Assembly: GCA_037577475.1 (NCBI GenBank)
Contig: CM075183.1
Span: forward strand, 12,054,471 to 12,118,470
DNA from: Chaunax sp. Z400
Lineage: Eukaryota > Chordata > Actinopteri > Lophiiformes > Chaunacidae
DNA length: 64,000 nt
Direction: 5' to 3'
Positions 12,165 to 26,999 of this stretch are shown here, one piece after another. Made by a program: the position numbers and the translations under genes. The stretch's first letter is position 1, and every line of letters starts with the position of its first letter. A model generated the notes under the pieces. It worked only from the letters and a program-made list of their open reading frames with translations, was not told the DNA's origin and did no database searches.

Positions 12165-14279
12165 CGGTCACCTGCATGCATTTGACTGCGCAACATTTCT
12201 GCTTGTGTACGTTTCAAAGGGGGGAACTCACAGGACAACCGCTAACAATGATATCACTTCAGCCTCAATAAGTCTCTCACTGCCTCCCCACAGGGCGAGG
12301 AGCGGCGGGAGTAAAGAGGAGAAATCGGGAGTGTCAGGAATGAAAGAGATGTATGTTTGCACCTGCTGGGTGATGAGCAAGTGAGGAAGAGAAAGGGAGA
12401 GATGAAGGGGACATTATGACAAAGAAAAAAAAAGACATGCTGCTGTTACCGTGCTGCAAGCATGTAAATGAAGGTTGCAAAGGGCCGAATAAAGACTTTA
12501 TTAAAGGACGAAGATCAGAAGAGACTTCCTGTGGACTGTGTTCACTGTGTCTCTTGCTTCTTCAGGACTGTCTTTACAAAAAAAAAGCACATCTGTAATT
12601 TATGTTTATCTAACAAGGACCTTCAGTAGATGTGTGAAATAAGGCTATTACTTGTCAGAGCCGTTATAAAGGTAGCTTGACAGCTGGTCTCAGAGCAGTG
12701 ACTATTTCCTACCAAATACCAACATTATTATCTTATGAGGAAAAAAAAACTGTAATAAATAAGGGCTAGTAAAACCTTAAAGCTGCACTTAGATTATTTT
12801 TGTATGAACAAAGGATGAAGTCTCTCTCAGACAAAGTCACAGATAAATATTACCCAACTGCAGCCTTTTTCAGCTCATTGTTTCGGTTCAGTCTCCCTGC
12901 TTTCATTTCCAGATGAAGCAGGCAGCAAAGCGAGAAGCTCTGATAAATCAATACACTAGTAGTAGACAAAAATATCAACTAGAAAGGGAACACAGTGGAG
13001 CATTTGGCGGCTAAAGAGACAGATATTTCTCTCAGGAGTTGGTGGAGACCAAAACGGAGCTACAAAGGCGCGGTAAGTAACACAGCAGAATGCTAACGTT
13101 GCTCAATCTGCTCACTGTATTAAGAAACAAAACAAAAAAAAATTATTGCTGCTTTAACTGTGTAGGTTTTGTGCCTAAACTTAACCAAACATAAATCGAA
13201 GGTGTCAGAAAAGTGCCCTATGAACAATTTTTGTAAGGATCACTCACATAAGTCGTTTTGGCCATATAAAAACAAACAGCATCATTTGTTTAGTTTGGAG
13301 ACTCGTTGCTTTCTTTAACTCTCGTGCAACATCTCATATTTGCGCTCGACGTTTTTGCAGAACGGGCCATCCTCCCAGCTAGGAAGATGAATTAGCATGT
13401 AGCTCGAGGAGCCGACCCATGAGCGAGGCCACCCAGCCCTTGACAGTGCATGTGATGTCTGAGTGTAAGGCCCTTTGTCATCCCGTCCTTTCTTCCACTT
13501 TCTTCTCATCTTTGTCATTAGGAGAAAAAGCACATGAAGCTCCCCAGGAAGTGGAAAAATTAATTTCTTTGAACAGACGACACTGACCCCCCCCCTCATT
13601 TCTCTTCTTCTTTTCTTCTTCCTCTTTCTCTCCGCTCCACCTTTTCTCTCCCTCCATTTTTCTTGCTCACAGTCTTTCATGTACTGATCAGAGAAGACCA
13701 AGCACTTATCACAAGAGTCGAGAGAGGCTCTCCTATAAGAGCTGGCCTTACACATGATTTAACAGGGCACAGACACAAAGACCTCTCTATCTTCCTCTCT
13801 CTTGACTTTCACGTTCCTTATAGGATATCCTTCTCTCTTCCTGTTTTCAAACGCTCTCTCCATACACAAGTAATGTCACTCACTCAGGCCTGCCTCAGTT
13901 CTCGTACTCTCACAAAGGGATTAGTGGTGTGATTCCTCGGCTCCTTTTAAGCGGACACACAACCAATCCACTTATGATAGACTCCGCTGAATACTGAAGA
14001 GAGAGGAAGGGAGGGGATGAGAAGTAAAGAGATAATAAGGAAAAGAGAAGGAACACAAGTACAAGAGGAGTTCAAAAGATGATGGACGAGTTCAGGGGAA
14101 CATATTGCAAAAAAACTAATCATGTTTATGAGTTTTAAACTTTTTCGAAGACTAAATGTACCAGGGTTTAAAAAAAGACAGGATAGACAGATGGAGGGAG
14201 GATAGGAAGAAGGAGAACAAAAGAGCATTAAAGAGAATTGGTGACGGGCTGATAGCCGGAGGTGAGGCAAACACAGTAG

Positions 14280-14720
14280 ACCTGTTGCCAGGGTGACTGG
14301 AGGCAGGAGAGGCCCAGCCCTCCCCTGCCGTGATTCACACAGTGATGTCATCGGTTGCCGCCATCGCCTTGCAGGCCTTTTGGCCAATGGGACAAAGGCA
14401 CCGGAGGGCGCAGCCTGTCCCTGTCTGTTTTTCTCCTTCTTTTTACTCTCTCTTTTTCTTTCATCAGGTGCTCTCTTGACCGCCCTCTCGCTTTCTGGCC
14501 CTCTCTCTGTTCGACTTATTCTACTCAGCCTGCGGGTGGCTGCAGAAGTTGAGGGTTTAGGTCATTCACCGCTGATGAAGAATGAAGCCGATTAGACTGG
14601 CTCCAAGAATATTTAACGGCGGGAGAGGCCACAGCGATTGTTCGAATCCAAGCGAGGAGAAGGCCCATAGATGCAGCTCGTTTGTTATCAGAGCATTTTT
14701 CATTCTTCGAGGCAGGTTTC
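14280..14720. promoter_or_regulatory. GC-rich, CpG-containing block, possible regulatory element
   Basis: The base composition is higher in G+C than the flanks. It contains TGATGTCA (14343-14350, CRE-like), GGTTGCCGCCATC and CCAAT (14383-14387) within 50 bases, a promoter-like cluster. No gene or transcript start can be assigned. Confidence 0.3.
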
Positions 14721-17700
14721 ATTCAAACACGTTTTTTTTTTTTTTTTGTCACGACAGCACATTTAGGCTGCAATGCTCCTTGTACAGAAAACAAAAAGAA
14801 AGCATTGGGTAAATTTGAATTCCGTTATGGTGACACTAGAGAAAAAGTTTGTTAATTAACAGATATTAGAAAACATCCACCAGACTCCATGAATGTATGC
14901 ACAAAATCCTGCCAGAATCCCTGTGGAGGAGCAGCTGACTATTGGCTATTGATTTGTCCTGACTCAAGAATAAGTCTGCCAATACTAAAACTTCATCTAA
15001 AGGACAAAGCCAGATATTTTTCATGTTTCAGCTCTTCATCAAATGATTGTGTGAACTAGTGGAGCACAAAGGCCTAAACAGTCCCCTGTGAATCAATCTA
15101 ACTTCATCCAAAATCAAACTCATAGCCCTGTAACTATAATTTAAGGTCACTGGATTTTGTAACAGCCAAACATTTAGATCTAGTAGCGCTCTCAGCCAAT
15201 CAGGGTGGATGCTGCATTATAGCGCACCCCACTCATGTTGGAGCCAGTAGTGACCAGTAGGCTCAGCCAAGTAGGGAACTGGGAACGGGAGACAGCATAC
15301 ATTACTCATTTCATAAATGAATGAGTTGTGAAGAGCGTGCACGCGTGAAGGCGTGCCTAACACTGATTATAAAAGTAATGAGCACGTATGCAAAGCTAAT
15401 TTCTTAAAGTGCCTTTAAGTTCCATTTTCTGTTATCTTTAGAAGTTTGTTCCGAAGTGTATTCACCTCCTGATTTATTATAATGTGTTTTTAACCTTGTT
15501 TAATTCTAAGTCTTTGTCCTTTTGATTTCTGTGTGTCCCTGCCACCGTAATCTCACTTTATTGTGATGAGTCTCTCCTCTGTGCCATTATTTTCTGCTTC
15601 TGCCTTGCTTTTGTCCGAAGGGAAGAACCACATCCAGAATGGTGGAAACTGCAAGTACTCTCTTCACAGCAGATAAGAATATCCACTGTGTGCACACCAG
15701 GTTGGTGAATGGAGCGAACAGGGTGAGCCTGATTGGTAATTACTGCATTTGGTGTTGGCGGCATGTGAGGAGAGAATGAGATAACAGAAGAAGTCACCAG
15801 AGAGCTGCTGACAAAGGCCTGTACCTCACCAGGTCCCCTGTTTACCCGCACGTGCATAAAGAATATAAAGAAAACTCTATCAGTGCCTCATAAAAGATAG
15901 ATACAGTATAATAACAAAGACGTGGGATATGACAAAGTGTTCTGACCTCTAACAAAGACTTGGAAGAGAATTTCAATTCTTAAATATTGACCTAAACTTT
16001 GTAGGAAAAGACAGAAACTTCAGATTAACTTTCAAAAACGGGAGTCTCTTTTGAAAATGTGCAGTCGTCTATCGGGACAGTGAGTTGCTGACCCTCCTTG
16101 ACAGCCCCTAGTAACACTTCCCTCGTTGCTAAGCAGAGACAGGAAGCAGGTAAGGCCAGCAGGTAACCCTTGAATTCTCATTGCTTACTTCCCCGATATC
16201 AACCCTAAGCATAACAATTAGTGTGAGAAATCTCAAAACTGACAGCAAGGTCAAACATCCTGTTAAGAAAAATGGTTCTGTCATCAGCCTGTGGAGCTGT
16301 TTTTAGCCTTATAGTGCTGCTGATTATAGGGCTTACAATCAGTTTACAGTGTTCTCAATCCACATAGGTGGACATGTTCTGGATGTTACCATGATAATGC
16401 CATGATTTAAAAACACACCGATCAATCTCACAGGTATCAATGCTATATGTCTCTATAATATATGCAAATTTGACTGGCAAGCAGGCATGACAGATACAAG
16501 CAGCTATAGGTGCTAGTAGCACATGATAGCTCGTCCAGTCTAAACCATAATGTGCAGAAAAAAAACAAAGCCTGCAGTGGAAACATGTTAAGGCCTTTTT
16601 GTCTTTCCAGTTCTGGCCCATGTATTAATGGTTGGGCTCTGAATTCACATTTGACTCATCAGCCAGTTCTTTCCAGAGGTTTAACGCATGCAGCAAATCA
16701 CATTTTGTAGACTGAGTTGTCTCTTTCCTGACAATCAGGTAATGGCAGCTGAGATGCTCGACTGTGTATCATAAATAAATCATAAATAAAGTCCTGGTGC
16801 CTTAGTCTTTTTTTTTCCCCCTAAGTCATGTCAAATGAGCAGATGCAGCTTCACTTACCAGGAAATGGCTGAGATGCTGCAAACAGGATGCAGCCTCTCA
16901 TAATGAGGAGAGGTCGTTCAATGGATGGACAGGAAGCAGGAGGGACCACATGTGTTGTACAAGTTCATAAAGTGCCACAAAAAAAACAAAAAACGACAAA
17001 ATAAAATCATATTCTGCCTCGCGCATATGATATGATCTGTGCTTCTCATTTCCACTCACAAAGTGAAAAACAATGAAACGTAAATTCTGGCAGAACTGAG
17101 GTAATTTCATTTAGTTAAGAGGAACACGGGTTCGTTGGAAGGAGAGTAATCAAAGGCTGCAGACATGAAAACAACATCACATGGCAGGTCTACTGAGAGT
17201 CTGCTGAGCCTGTTGCAGAACCACAAGCAGTAGCATGACTTACTGGGAAAGAGGGAAAAGGGCAAAGCAATAACACGGAGAAGGAGGAGAGGCAAAATAT
17301 CAAGGACATTTTCTTGTTTGTTTGTTTGTTGGCAAATGCGAAAATGTCTACTAGTGCTACTACTTGTGTAATGACATATTCTTAAATAAACACCGGGGTG
17401 TAGACTTGTTGGCTTTGGTACCAATAACAACTTAGGTATAACAATACTTAATGATAACTGAGACGATACTTGATCATCAGAATCAAAAAGTTGATCACAT
17501 CGAATTCGCAGCTCATTTACAAACATGTCACACAATGAGATTGCTGGTCAGGTTTCCATCTTGTTTTTCGCTGGATGCCAGAAAAACGTCGATTTAGTGT
17601 CAAAATGTACAAAGAACCTTCAACTCCTAAGGAAAGGTCTGATATTCTCCCTTTTTTCAGTGGTAAAGAACCTAAACTGAACTGTTCTTAATAGTCTATA

Positions 17701-18867
17701 TTTTCAATCAGTGCAATAATGTGTGTTTTTTTACATAGTGTGCACATGTTTTCATTGGGTTGAGTGTGTGAGTTTATATTTTATCTTGTTTATATTTTTT
17801 GTTCTATTCTATTCTATTCCATTGCCCTGCCCAGTCAGTCAGAACCCCGAAGCCCCACCCCCCTGTGCTGTTAACATGTTTATATCAAACGGACACTGCT
17901 GCGTTCAGACACAGAGCTGATGGCTCGCTGTGCCCTTGTTTATTCAAAGGTTATTAAACGTGTTGCGTGTCCAAACAACTTCACCTTCGACACCACACAA
18001 CTAAGTGTGTTGTGTTTGAGTGCGCTGATTGGCTGCTGTACAGACAAACACAGATAAAGTGGTGAGTGCAAGTCTGAAGAATTCTCTCTGTTTCAGTCCA
18101 AGCAGGATTATTAAAACTGGCTAAAGCGTTTGAGCTCCATCTATTTTGAGATGGATAAGCGCCTAGCCTAGTTTTTCTTTGTGGGTAGAGCAGTTTTTAT
18201 CCCAAAGCAATTAGGCAAAAGCACTAGCCTGTCAGTGAACACTGAGTAGAATCCTGCATTGAGAAATGAAACACCAGGCAGAAATTCTAGTCTCCATTCA
18301 ACACATCTTTTCTTCGTCTTTTTACTTCCTTTTTCTTCTTTTGATGAAATGACAGTGTGATTAACTGAAATCGGTCTGTTGGTCCTTCTCTCTAATACAC
18401 ACACACACACACACACAAACTAAAATACATCTTTCATGTTTCCTGTGGGGGCGCTGAATGGTGCCTTTTGGAGAGCCCAATTTCCATGACAACAGGTCTG
18501 AGGATTAGGGTGAAAAACTGTCATTCCAGAGCAATTGTCAGAGCACCTTGATTCAGGAGAGCACTTAAGAGTGAAGGGAAGGAGCAGAGGGGCGGGGTTG
18601 GAAAAGGAGGGATTTGGGTTGGTTTGAAGGATCAAGGTAAAAAAACGAGGGAATGGATGATCATTCTGCCAAATATCGCTTTACCCCCACATCCTTACTT
18701 ATTGTAAGGAAAAGACGTGAACACCAGAAACGGCAGTAAGATATGAAATGATGAGCGAGAGAGATGAAAATAAACAATGAAAAGAGAGGATAAGAGGTGG
18801 CGGTGCAGAGGAAGAATAGGGAGAAAGGAGGAGGGAATGGAACTGATCACAAAAGCATCCGAGACGG

Positions 18868-18960
18868 TCCAATCAGAATCAGAATCAGAATCAGAATCAG
18901 AATGATCTTTATTGTCATTATATTTAGTACAATGAAATTTCGCATGGCTTCTCTCCAGTG
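18868..18960 (-). mobile_element. LINE 3' end with (ATCAGA)n tail
   Basis: It holds several tandem AATCAG units followed by ATGATCTTTATTGTCATTAT, a 3' end seen in many fish LINE copies (read on the minus strand as the element end plus a TTCTGA tail). Only the extreme 3' part remains. Confidence 0.5.
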
Positions 18961-20384
18961 GACACAAATCCTCTCCTGCTTCACTGAAAAATCCATCTTT
19001 ATTGAACATGTGCTGTAAGTTTTACCAATATTTGTCCATGGGTGGGTTCCTTGCTAGTTTTTTTTTTTTTGTTTTTTTATTTTATCAGAAACATGTAGTT
19101 AAGGTGCAGAGAAACCTTTTTCAGCAGATGACTGTCAAACTCTGCACATTCATCCTTCTGCACAGTGAAGCTTAATAAACATCCAAATGACGTAACAGTA
19201 AAAGTTCGATAAGATCATCTGTGTTTCAGCAATTAAGTTAACTTAAGTTACATTTTTCACATGCATCTAACTTAAGCATGTAGCAGTAATACCACTGTGT
19301 CTTAAATGGGACTCAGGCAGGTAGGTGGAAGATGAAAAAACGTGACATAACCATGAAGAATCCTCAGCTACAGAAGTAATTATAAAGGATGCTACATAAA
19401 CCTGCAGGGAACTGGAGGCAGGTTAAAAGAACTCCTTCACATAATCCCTCCATGACAGAAGGATCAACTCCCACAAATTTCAAATTCACTTACCAAACAC
19501 TGCCAGAAAGCGGAATCGTCTTGCAGGCACATATGGTTTCTGCTATACAGCAGCGTGTGTTCTCTCTTTTCTGCAGTTTATAACAAGCTTTTAATAGTTT
19601 AAAACCTCTGCACATAAAGTGTTTATGTCATAATTTTATTTATTTTCTCACAGGTTCTCTTATCCTGATCCATATACTTTACTGCTGAATAATAGACGAG
19701 GCGCTTGTCATTCAGCAGTTTCTTCTGTGATGATCATCGAGGAACCATGTTTGCACGGGTGGATGCAGCTTCCCTCCAATGAGTTAGCAGCCGTTCATGT
19801 CCGTCTCAGATCATCTGTTGTTTTTCAATGGATCGAATGAATACATTATTTTGATTTTGATTTCATGTCTTTAACCTTAACATCAGGATAAAATAGCATG
19901 AAATGAAGGCAGTTGAAAATCCACATCTACAGTATCTGCAGCACTGGGACTAAAGAAAACATTTTCCCGTGAGAACAGCTTTGACATTTACAAAGCATGT
20001 ACAGTAGAATTCATTGCCCTGGAGTCACGACACCTACAGTAAGTTGCTCATAGGAGACAATGTTGTCATTCATTAGCGTCAAATGTTTATGAACTGGTTT
20101 GGTGCCTTGGTGGTGTTACACAATGAGGTATGGAATACAAAGCCCTGAGGATGACAGCGTGAGACGGAAGCACATGGGGTGAACGGTGACATCGTTACCA
20201 TGATGTTGTCGTGTGACCTCATACACAGAGGACACTGTGTTAAGAATGACCAGACGTTGGAGGATCATATGTATTGAACATAAAGTATGAACATGCAGCA
20301 TCGCCCTGAAAGTGACCTCGGATACAAAATGAGGTCACAAAATTTGAATGTCATGTAAATTGTCATATGTATGTGTTGCTGTTG

Positions 20385-20482
20385 TTCGCCATTAGGCCTG
20401 TGTATTTTCGTGTGCACCTTAATGACAATAAAGGCTTTCTATTCTATTCTATTCTATTCTATTCTATTCTATTCTATTCTAT
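20385..20482 (+). mobile_element. LINE-like 3' end with (ATTCT)n tail
   Basis: ATTAGGCCTGTGTATTTTCG, a short link, then ATGACAATAAAGGC is followed by about nine ATTCT units. A 3' end with AATAAA then a short tandem tail is typical of fish non-LTR elements. Body sequence is not recognisable. Confidence 0.5.
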
Positions 20483-21429
20483 CTCCTTCGTGACATACAG
20501 GCTTATGTGTTATTTTTTAAAGTAATTTATGAAGTAACATAATCCCATGCGTCTAAAAGTGAATATCTACTGTGTAACTCGTCGACCATTAAGTCTCTGG
20601 AATTGATCAAGAAACCTATCAATCAATAGGCATTTATGTAATTTTCTATCTAGCATCTTTAAAAATGTAAAAAGAGAAGACAAACATAAACCCTTAAGGT
20701 CATTTGGCTGATGCAATCAATAGGCTATATGTTGCTGCTTGTTCCTCTGAATGTGGAAAGTCATGAGAACAAAGCAACAACGGCGTGGATTGTTAGGGAG
20801 TCACATGATGCATCGGCAGATCCGATGATACCGTGTGGAGCTGGAACTGTTATGGTACAGAACTATACTCTCTCTATACTGTCCCCCAGCAGAGATGAGC
20901 AGGAAATGTTTCCTGACCTCTTAACATCACACACATGGCAAGCGGACACAAAGAGAACCAATGTCCACATGCTACATAAAAAGTCTGCCATGTTCAGGCC
21001 CTTTGCCACACATGCTGATGTAGTGAGGTCGTTGTTTTATACTCTGGCATAGGAGAGATCATGGTCAAGGTCTTTTTGGTCATCATTTTAATAATGATGA
21101 ACGTCATTATTAAATTAGCCTGCTGTTTACCACTGATTCAATAGCATTGAGAATACTAATCCATTATATTATGTCATTTTCATAGATGTACCTTTAGGCT
21201 GAATGACTGGCCCTGAAGACTGAGAACATTTACATGTGATCTTCAAATTTTTTTTTTTTTCAAATTTCCAGTAATTAATGTAATGACTCAGCATACAGTA
21301 CAGTAAGATTACAAGGCAAACCATCACCAGTCTGGCCACAAAACAGCGATATGGCAATTATAAGGATACAATACAGTAAATAATGAGATCATGAGACATA
21401 GAGGACGGGACCTGATGAGAATAATATCA

Positions 21430-22185
21430 TGTAATTCAGGCATTTGCATACATGTCAACCAAGCTGTTCCAAACCACTGCTACAGACTTCCAGATGATCT
21501 GAGAGGAGCTGAAAACATTGACACAAGACTAAAAACCCATTTATTTATAGTGTTTTATAGTTTTATGGTCTCATTTTAATATCAGACATTACTTTTTATT
21601 CTATTCAGTTATTGGGGTTTTTTCTCAACAATATCTTTTATTATTATTATTAATACAAAGCAACAAACATTTAGAACGTATAACAAGCAAACCCTCTCTC
21701 CCTCCCCTCCCCACCATCCCTCCCCCAGAGTCCATCCAACCAGAAACAGACAAGCAAAAATAGAGAAATGAACCAAAACTGTTAACCACAGTGATGCAAA
21801 TACCACACAAAACACAACCCAAGCGAAATAAACAAATCAATGATTAAAATAAAATATAATAAAAAATAAATCAAAAAAACGTTCCGTTATTGTTTTTAAT
21901 TTGAGTTTCATTCTTTCTATGAGAATTACTTATGTGCAGTCCCATTATTTTATTCTCTTCTCTTCTTTTTATCTTATTGCCTCTCTCTTATTCTCATCTC
22001 TTATTCTCCTTTTCGTCTCAGCTACCCATCTTTTATTGCTGTTTTAGCCCCTAAATGGTGTGCGTTAGTCTCCACATTCTCTTAAATTATTTTGTTTCAT
22101 CAGTCAATCGCACAGCACCTTGTCTCACATGCAGAATGTTTGAAAGGTGCTATATAAATAAAGTCTGATTGACTAATTGATTGAA
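21430..22185 (+). mobile_element. 5'-truncated L2-like LINE with TTGA tail
   Basis: The plus strand encodes RLPDDLRGAENIDTRLKTHLF, matching the C-terminal SLPxxLR...FKxxLKTHLF end of L2/CR1-type reverse transcriptase ORFs, and 22140-22185 reads GAAAGGTGCTATATAAATAAAG, then TGATTGACTAATTGATTGA, a typical 3' end. The middle carries unrelated AT- and CT-rich sequence, perhaps an insertion. Confidence 0.6.
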
Positions 22186-25100
22186 CCTCATTGTGTGCTC
22201 ACCTGTAAGACTTGTGTTGAAAATCCTTTAGAATTTCCTAAAATCTGTAAGAAAGAATAAGCCGAAAAGTTTAAACCCTAAAAGTAGCAAAAGAAATTTG
22301 TAACCCAAAAAATTCATCTGCATGGGAGTCGACCATCATAACCACTGGACCAGCTTGCGTGATCAATCAGTCTGAAATAAACAACACAGCATCCTCTGTA
22401 TTTTCCCATAAGAAAGCTGTTCATTTCATTTTTTACATTCTGTAAGAGTCATGTATGTTTTAGCCCTGAAGTTGTTGATGTTCAGTTTGAGCTGAGTCAT
22501 CCATGTTCACAAGGACTCTCTCTGGAGTTGTTTTCCCCAGAGAACGTCACTCCTGTCCATGTGGTACATTAGGAACACTGACTTATTGATGAGGCCGCAA
22601 TCACAAGATCATCAGAAGCTTCTGTCGCGAGCTTCTCCTCACACAGCTGACGCTATACCATTTGGACTGAGCTCACAGCTAAGCTATGATCACACTCGGC
22701 CCTTTTGAGCATGTTGTGGTGCAGGATGGTAGGGAATTAGTCTGCTGCAGAGTATCGGTTTCAAGTGCATTTAAATTTTTGAGCAAGGGAGTGGCATCGA
22801 CCTTTGCATCCCCCTCCTTCTATCCCTTTTCCTGGCAGCAGTCCAGCTAAAACTCTCCATTCATCATCTCCGCAGAGACGACAGTGTCCCCTTTCAATGA
22901 CAAATTAGATTGCAAGATTATGTGATGGATAATTACATCTAGCAGGCTGCAGAATGAATCGCCCGAGTCTGAAAAAAAAAAGACAGAAAGAATAGAGAAA
23001 CATAGGCTAACAAAACAGACCATAAAATCTGCATTAACAGATTTTTTTGGGGGCCTCTTGGGGGGCAATATAAACAAGTTTTAAACAAAATTGATATAAC
23101 AAATTTGTCAGCAGACAGTTGTTTATTGCCAAATCCAGAAAATAAATACGTATCAACATTGGTTTTTGTGCGTTGGCAATCAATATTAGATTTTGGAGAC
23201 ATAGTTTCTGCTCATCTGGTGAATATAGAGGGAATAAAAGCTCAAAAGAACAATAGACAATACAAAACTCCACAGAGCCAACGGAAACTGCAGAGCCGGG
23301 ATTCCACATTAAAACAATAATAATAATCATTTGATTCATGGCAATATGAATATGCAATGTTGGTTATAACTGTCCTCATGCTGTCATTACTCTTCATTCA
23401 CTCGTGTAAATCTCTAGGAAACATGCTCTCACACAGACATGGCAACCGCTTTGTAGCACTCAGAGAGACCTGTATGGCCTCTGATGATCTATCTATCTAT
23501 CGGTGGCATGAACTTTAAGAGCAGGAAATAAATGGATCGTTCCGAGAATCATTTGATTTTGATCAATTCCAGCCAGATCACCCCAGCCCCACTCTGAAAT
23601 ATAAGACATTAAGCAAAGCAACAGGTCATACTTCAGGCTAGAGAGACTGCATTATCTGATGCTGATGCTCCCTTTGTTAAGGAAGACTCCGTGTCACAGA
23701 AAGCAGAACCCCCATTAGACCATTAAGTCGTAAAGCATGCACCCATCCTTTTACTGTAAGGCACTTCCATCAAGGTAATTGACCATTATATACACCAACC
23801 CAGCTGCCTCTGCCTGTCCTTTTATACTCTGCAGCAGCATTTAACATAAATCTACAGTAAACAGGCTTGGCTTTGTAGAAACAAATACTATATACACACA
23901 CTTGGCCAAAAAGTAATTTTCCCAGATTGCTAAAAAAACAAAACAACAACACTTAAATTATTAATGCAGAAGCAAACGCACACACACAGACTTCCAAAGA
24001 GCAACAATTCCCAAAATAGTGCTCACCACTGTATTATGTACAGCCCACACAGATCCTCTGTGACAACAGGTTTGGCTCCTAAATGGGTTTCAAGTGGATT
24101 AAAGTACAGAGTGGTTTACCCATGTTTGTGTGTCTGAGCCACAGAGGAGTTGAAATGACATTACATTATTTATTTATTTTGTAACTTGTAACTTGACCTG
24201 CGGGTTCGCAGTTGACAGGTATAAAGCTCAGAATGTTTAAACAGAGGTAAAATTATTTGAAGTTTGTAGTTAGTTTCTGATTATAAAGCCACGTAGTGAG
24301 AATGTAGTAATTAATTCATGTTGTCAAGTAATTGCATTTTTTTTAAAAAAACATTTCAAGGCTTAAGAGCACATTAAGTCATTTGTATTTTCCTGTGGTT
24401 AAAAGCCATCAGGTGGTGTGGTTAATCCCATTTTTGGCATGTTCACACTTGTGAGTTTCATGTCAGGTATATAATTTTGCAACTCTTAAGTCCCAGCACC
24501 TCCCTGCTGTTCATTTCTCAGATGTCTTCATGCAACTCCTCTCTTTCTGGTTGTTAAGGCATAAAATCTAGTTTCGACAGACCAAACCAAATGTTCTCTA
24601 AACCGAGAAAGAGTGGCAGTCAGGCCTCTTGTGTAAAGATGGAAGGGGATGAGTGGTGTGCTGTGCTAATACTGTAAACAACCAATTTTCACAATACCAG
24701 TGTGTTACATGAAGCAAAGTCTAGCAAACAAGCTGAAACAAGCCTTTTGTTTTTACACTGAATTCCTGCACAGATGGTCACATAAGTCATAGTCAACATA
24801 AGCAGGGCAGATGTGTAATCTTCCTTCTCTATTCTAGATGAGATGATTAAAACCATTCTCATGTCTCTATGTTAAATAAAGCAATCACTGCCTCTAATTC
24901 TTCTTAATTAGCTTGTTACAGCTCATTTGTTTCAGCGGTAACCCCTTAAAAAACCACAACATTCCTTGCTTTTTTGTACGAATTAAAAAGAAAATGTTGG
25001 AAGATATTGCTTGTGCGCTCCAGGCATGTGTTACAAGTCAAATGACCTAAATAATGTGGCAAATAAAGATGTAGAATATGTGAGCGGCAAAAGAATAATC

Positions 25101-26082
25101 AGACAAGAAGCTCTTCTGTGCGCTCATTAAAACTGAAGAAGTGAAACCAAGTTTTTGTCTGCTATCTGTTTCCATCTGACCCTCTTCAACTAAAGCTGCT
25201 ACGATGCACTGAGGGGATTTTGTAATTTCACGCTCCTGTTCCCATCTCAGGGAATTAAACACCAATTTCTCAGGGCAGCAAACAACTTAACACAACCGAC
25301 TTAACATTGATTTAACTTCAATCACACAGGGGAAAAAACTGATCGCAAAAGTAAACGTCAAAAGGGCACAAGAACCACACTGGACTGAAAAATGCAACTA
25401 GTGTGTAAAATAAGTACTGAAACTACTGTGCAAACTTTCCCTCAATCCCCTTAAATAAATCAAAAAAACTGTAGCAGATTAGTGCACTGTCGCAAAGCTC
25501 CTATTGACCTAGAAGTGTGTGTGTTCATCACAACTAAATTAAGAAGCACTTGTGGCTTTTATGACATGTGTCTGTGCGTAAGAGCGTTTAAGCTCCAATC
25601 ATTTCGGTGCACCTAATCCCTTTACGTGGGCCTCCGTCATATTTGAGACTGAAAGCTCAACATCCATCTCAGTGTGAGATCCTCATCCTGAAATCTATGC
25701 ATTCCAGTAATAATTCACAGCGCACACATTGCAGATAAAGAGATGATGAAGAGTTGAACCAGGAAGGAAGGAAGGAAATGGAGGCAAGATGGAGAATTGC
25801 CTTCTAGAATCAAATTTGGGGAAGGAAACATGCTCTTGTGATTAACTTCAGCTACCCCACAACTGGCAACATCAAGCCCTGATCATCGGGGGACACACAC
25901 ACACACACACAGGCGATGCTTTTAAGTCAGGACTTCCACCGGGCACAAATTCGTCTGGCGGTGATTTTGCCAGGTGCAGAGGTACAGAGAGTTGGCAGAA
26001 GTTTGTACACCTCGTCTTATCTACCATAAGCAGACGCGCCCCCTCAATTCTTCATGTCAATTTCAGACACCCGGACACAGTT

Positions 26083-26083
26083 G

Positions 26084-26130
<47 letters not shown>

Positions 26131-26169
26131 GGGTGTGTGTGGGTGTGGGTGTGTGTGGGTGGGTGAGTG
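26083..26169. repeat. (TG)n microsatellite grading into GGGTG units
   Basis: Pure TG to about 26121, then mixed GGGTG/TG units to about 26169. Confidence 0.93.
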
Positions 26170-26999
26170 TGAGCAAGGGAGAGATTTAGAGTCAGACTGA
26201 GAGAGACAAAAAAACGCTTTGTAACTATACGCATCATTCAGTTCTCATTTCTCAAACCAGCATTGAACAAAGCGTCTTACACAGACCACAGCACTTTTAA
26301 AAAGCATTTTCTCCATCTCCAGTTCCTTTCATATCTTGTGTGTACCCTCATGGCTTGGATGCTCTCACACACACCAGTACGCTGCCACATCCACACTGAC
26401 GACTAGAAAACACTTGAATGGAGTTCCCACCATCAGGAACAAATTTCCATATCTATCATTCCCCACACTTGGCATTTCATTTATCTTTTTCTCTCCATTC
26501 ATCTAGAAATAATGAATAGAAATAAACACATGGCAACAGTAGAGGACTAAGGCTGGGTGAAAAAGTTTCATAATATACTTTTTCAAACACCTATATGGAT
26601 TTTAAAATTTCTTACATCAAGAGAGAAGCAGCGTCTTGCTTTGAGTTGTGGTGTTTGTTTTTCTGTGCTGTCATTCCAGAAAGAAATATGCATAAATGCT
26701 CAACAACTACACTTTAAAGAACAATTTATATGTTAATATCATCAAATACCTCTGTCAAAGAACTAAACTACTCACTATTTGTTTCAGTAATTCAATGAAG
26801 AATTTAAATTTGTGCCAAAATATGGAAAATAGCATATTGCTTTACCTTCAGGTGAGCGTAATGCAGTACAAATGTGTTTTTATTCTAGTAGATTAAATGA
26901 ATCTTAAAATAATGTTTGTAACGATAACTTAAAATGTTGACTAGTGTTTTTGAGGCGTAGAGTGAATCATCTTAACAATAAACAATCTTTGATTTTACG

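Noticed and set aside
13315..13755. 146-codon minus-strand open frame
   Set aside because: Lys/Arg-rich part comes from a purine-rich tract; no domain recognised.
22315..22372. tRNA-Glu/Asp-like A box (TGGTCCAGTGGTTATGAT) on the minus strand
   Set aside because: The anticodon arm is missing and the T arm cannot be placed; only a faint relic at best.
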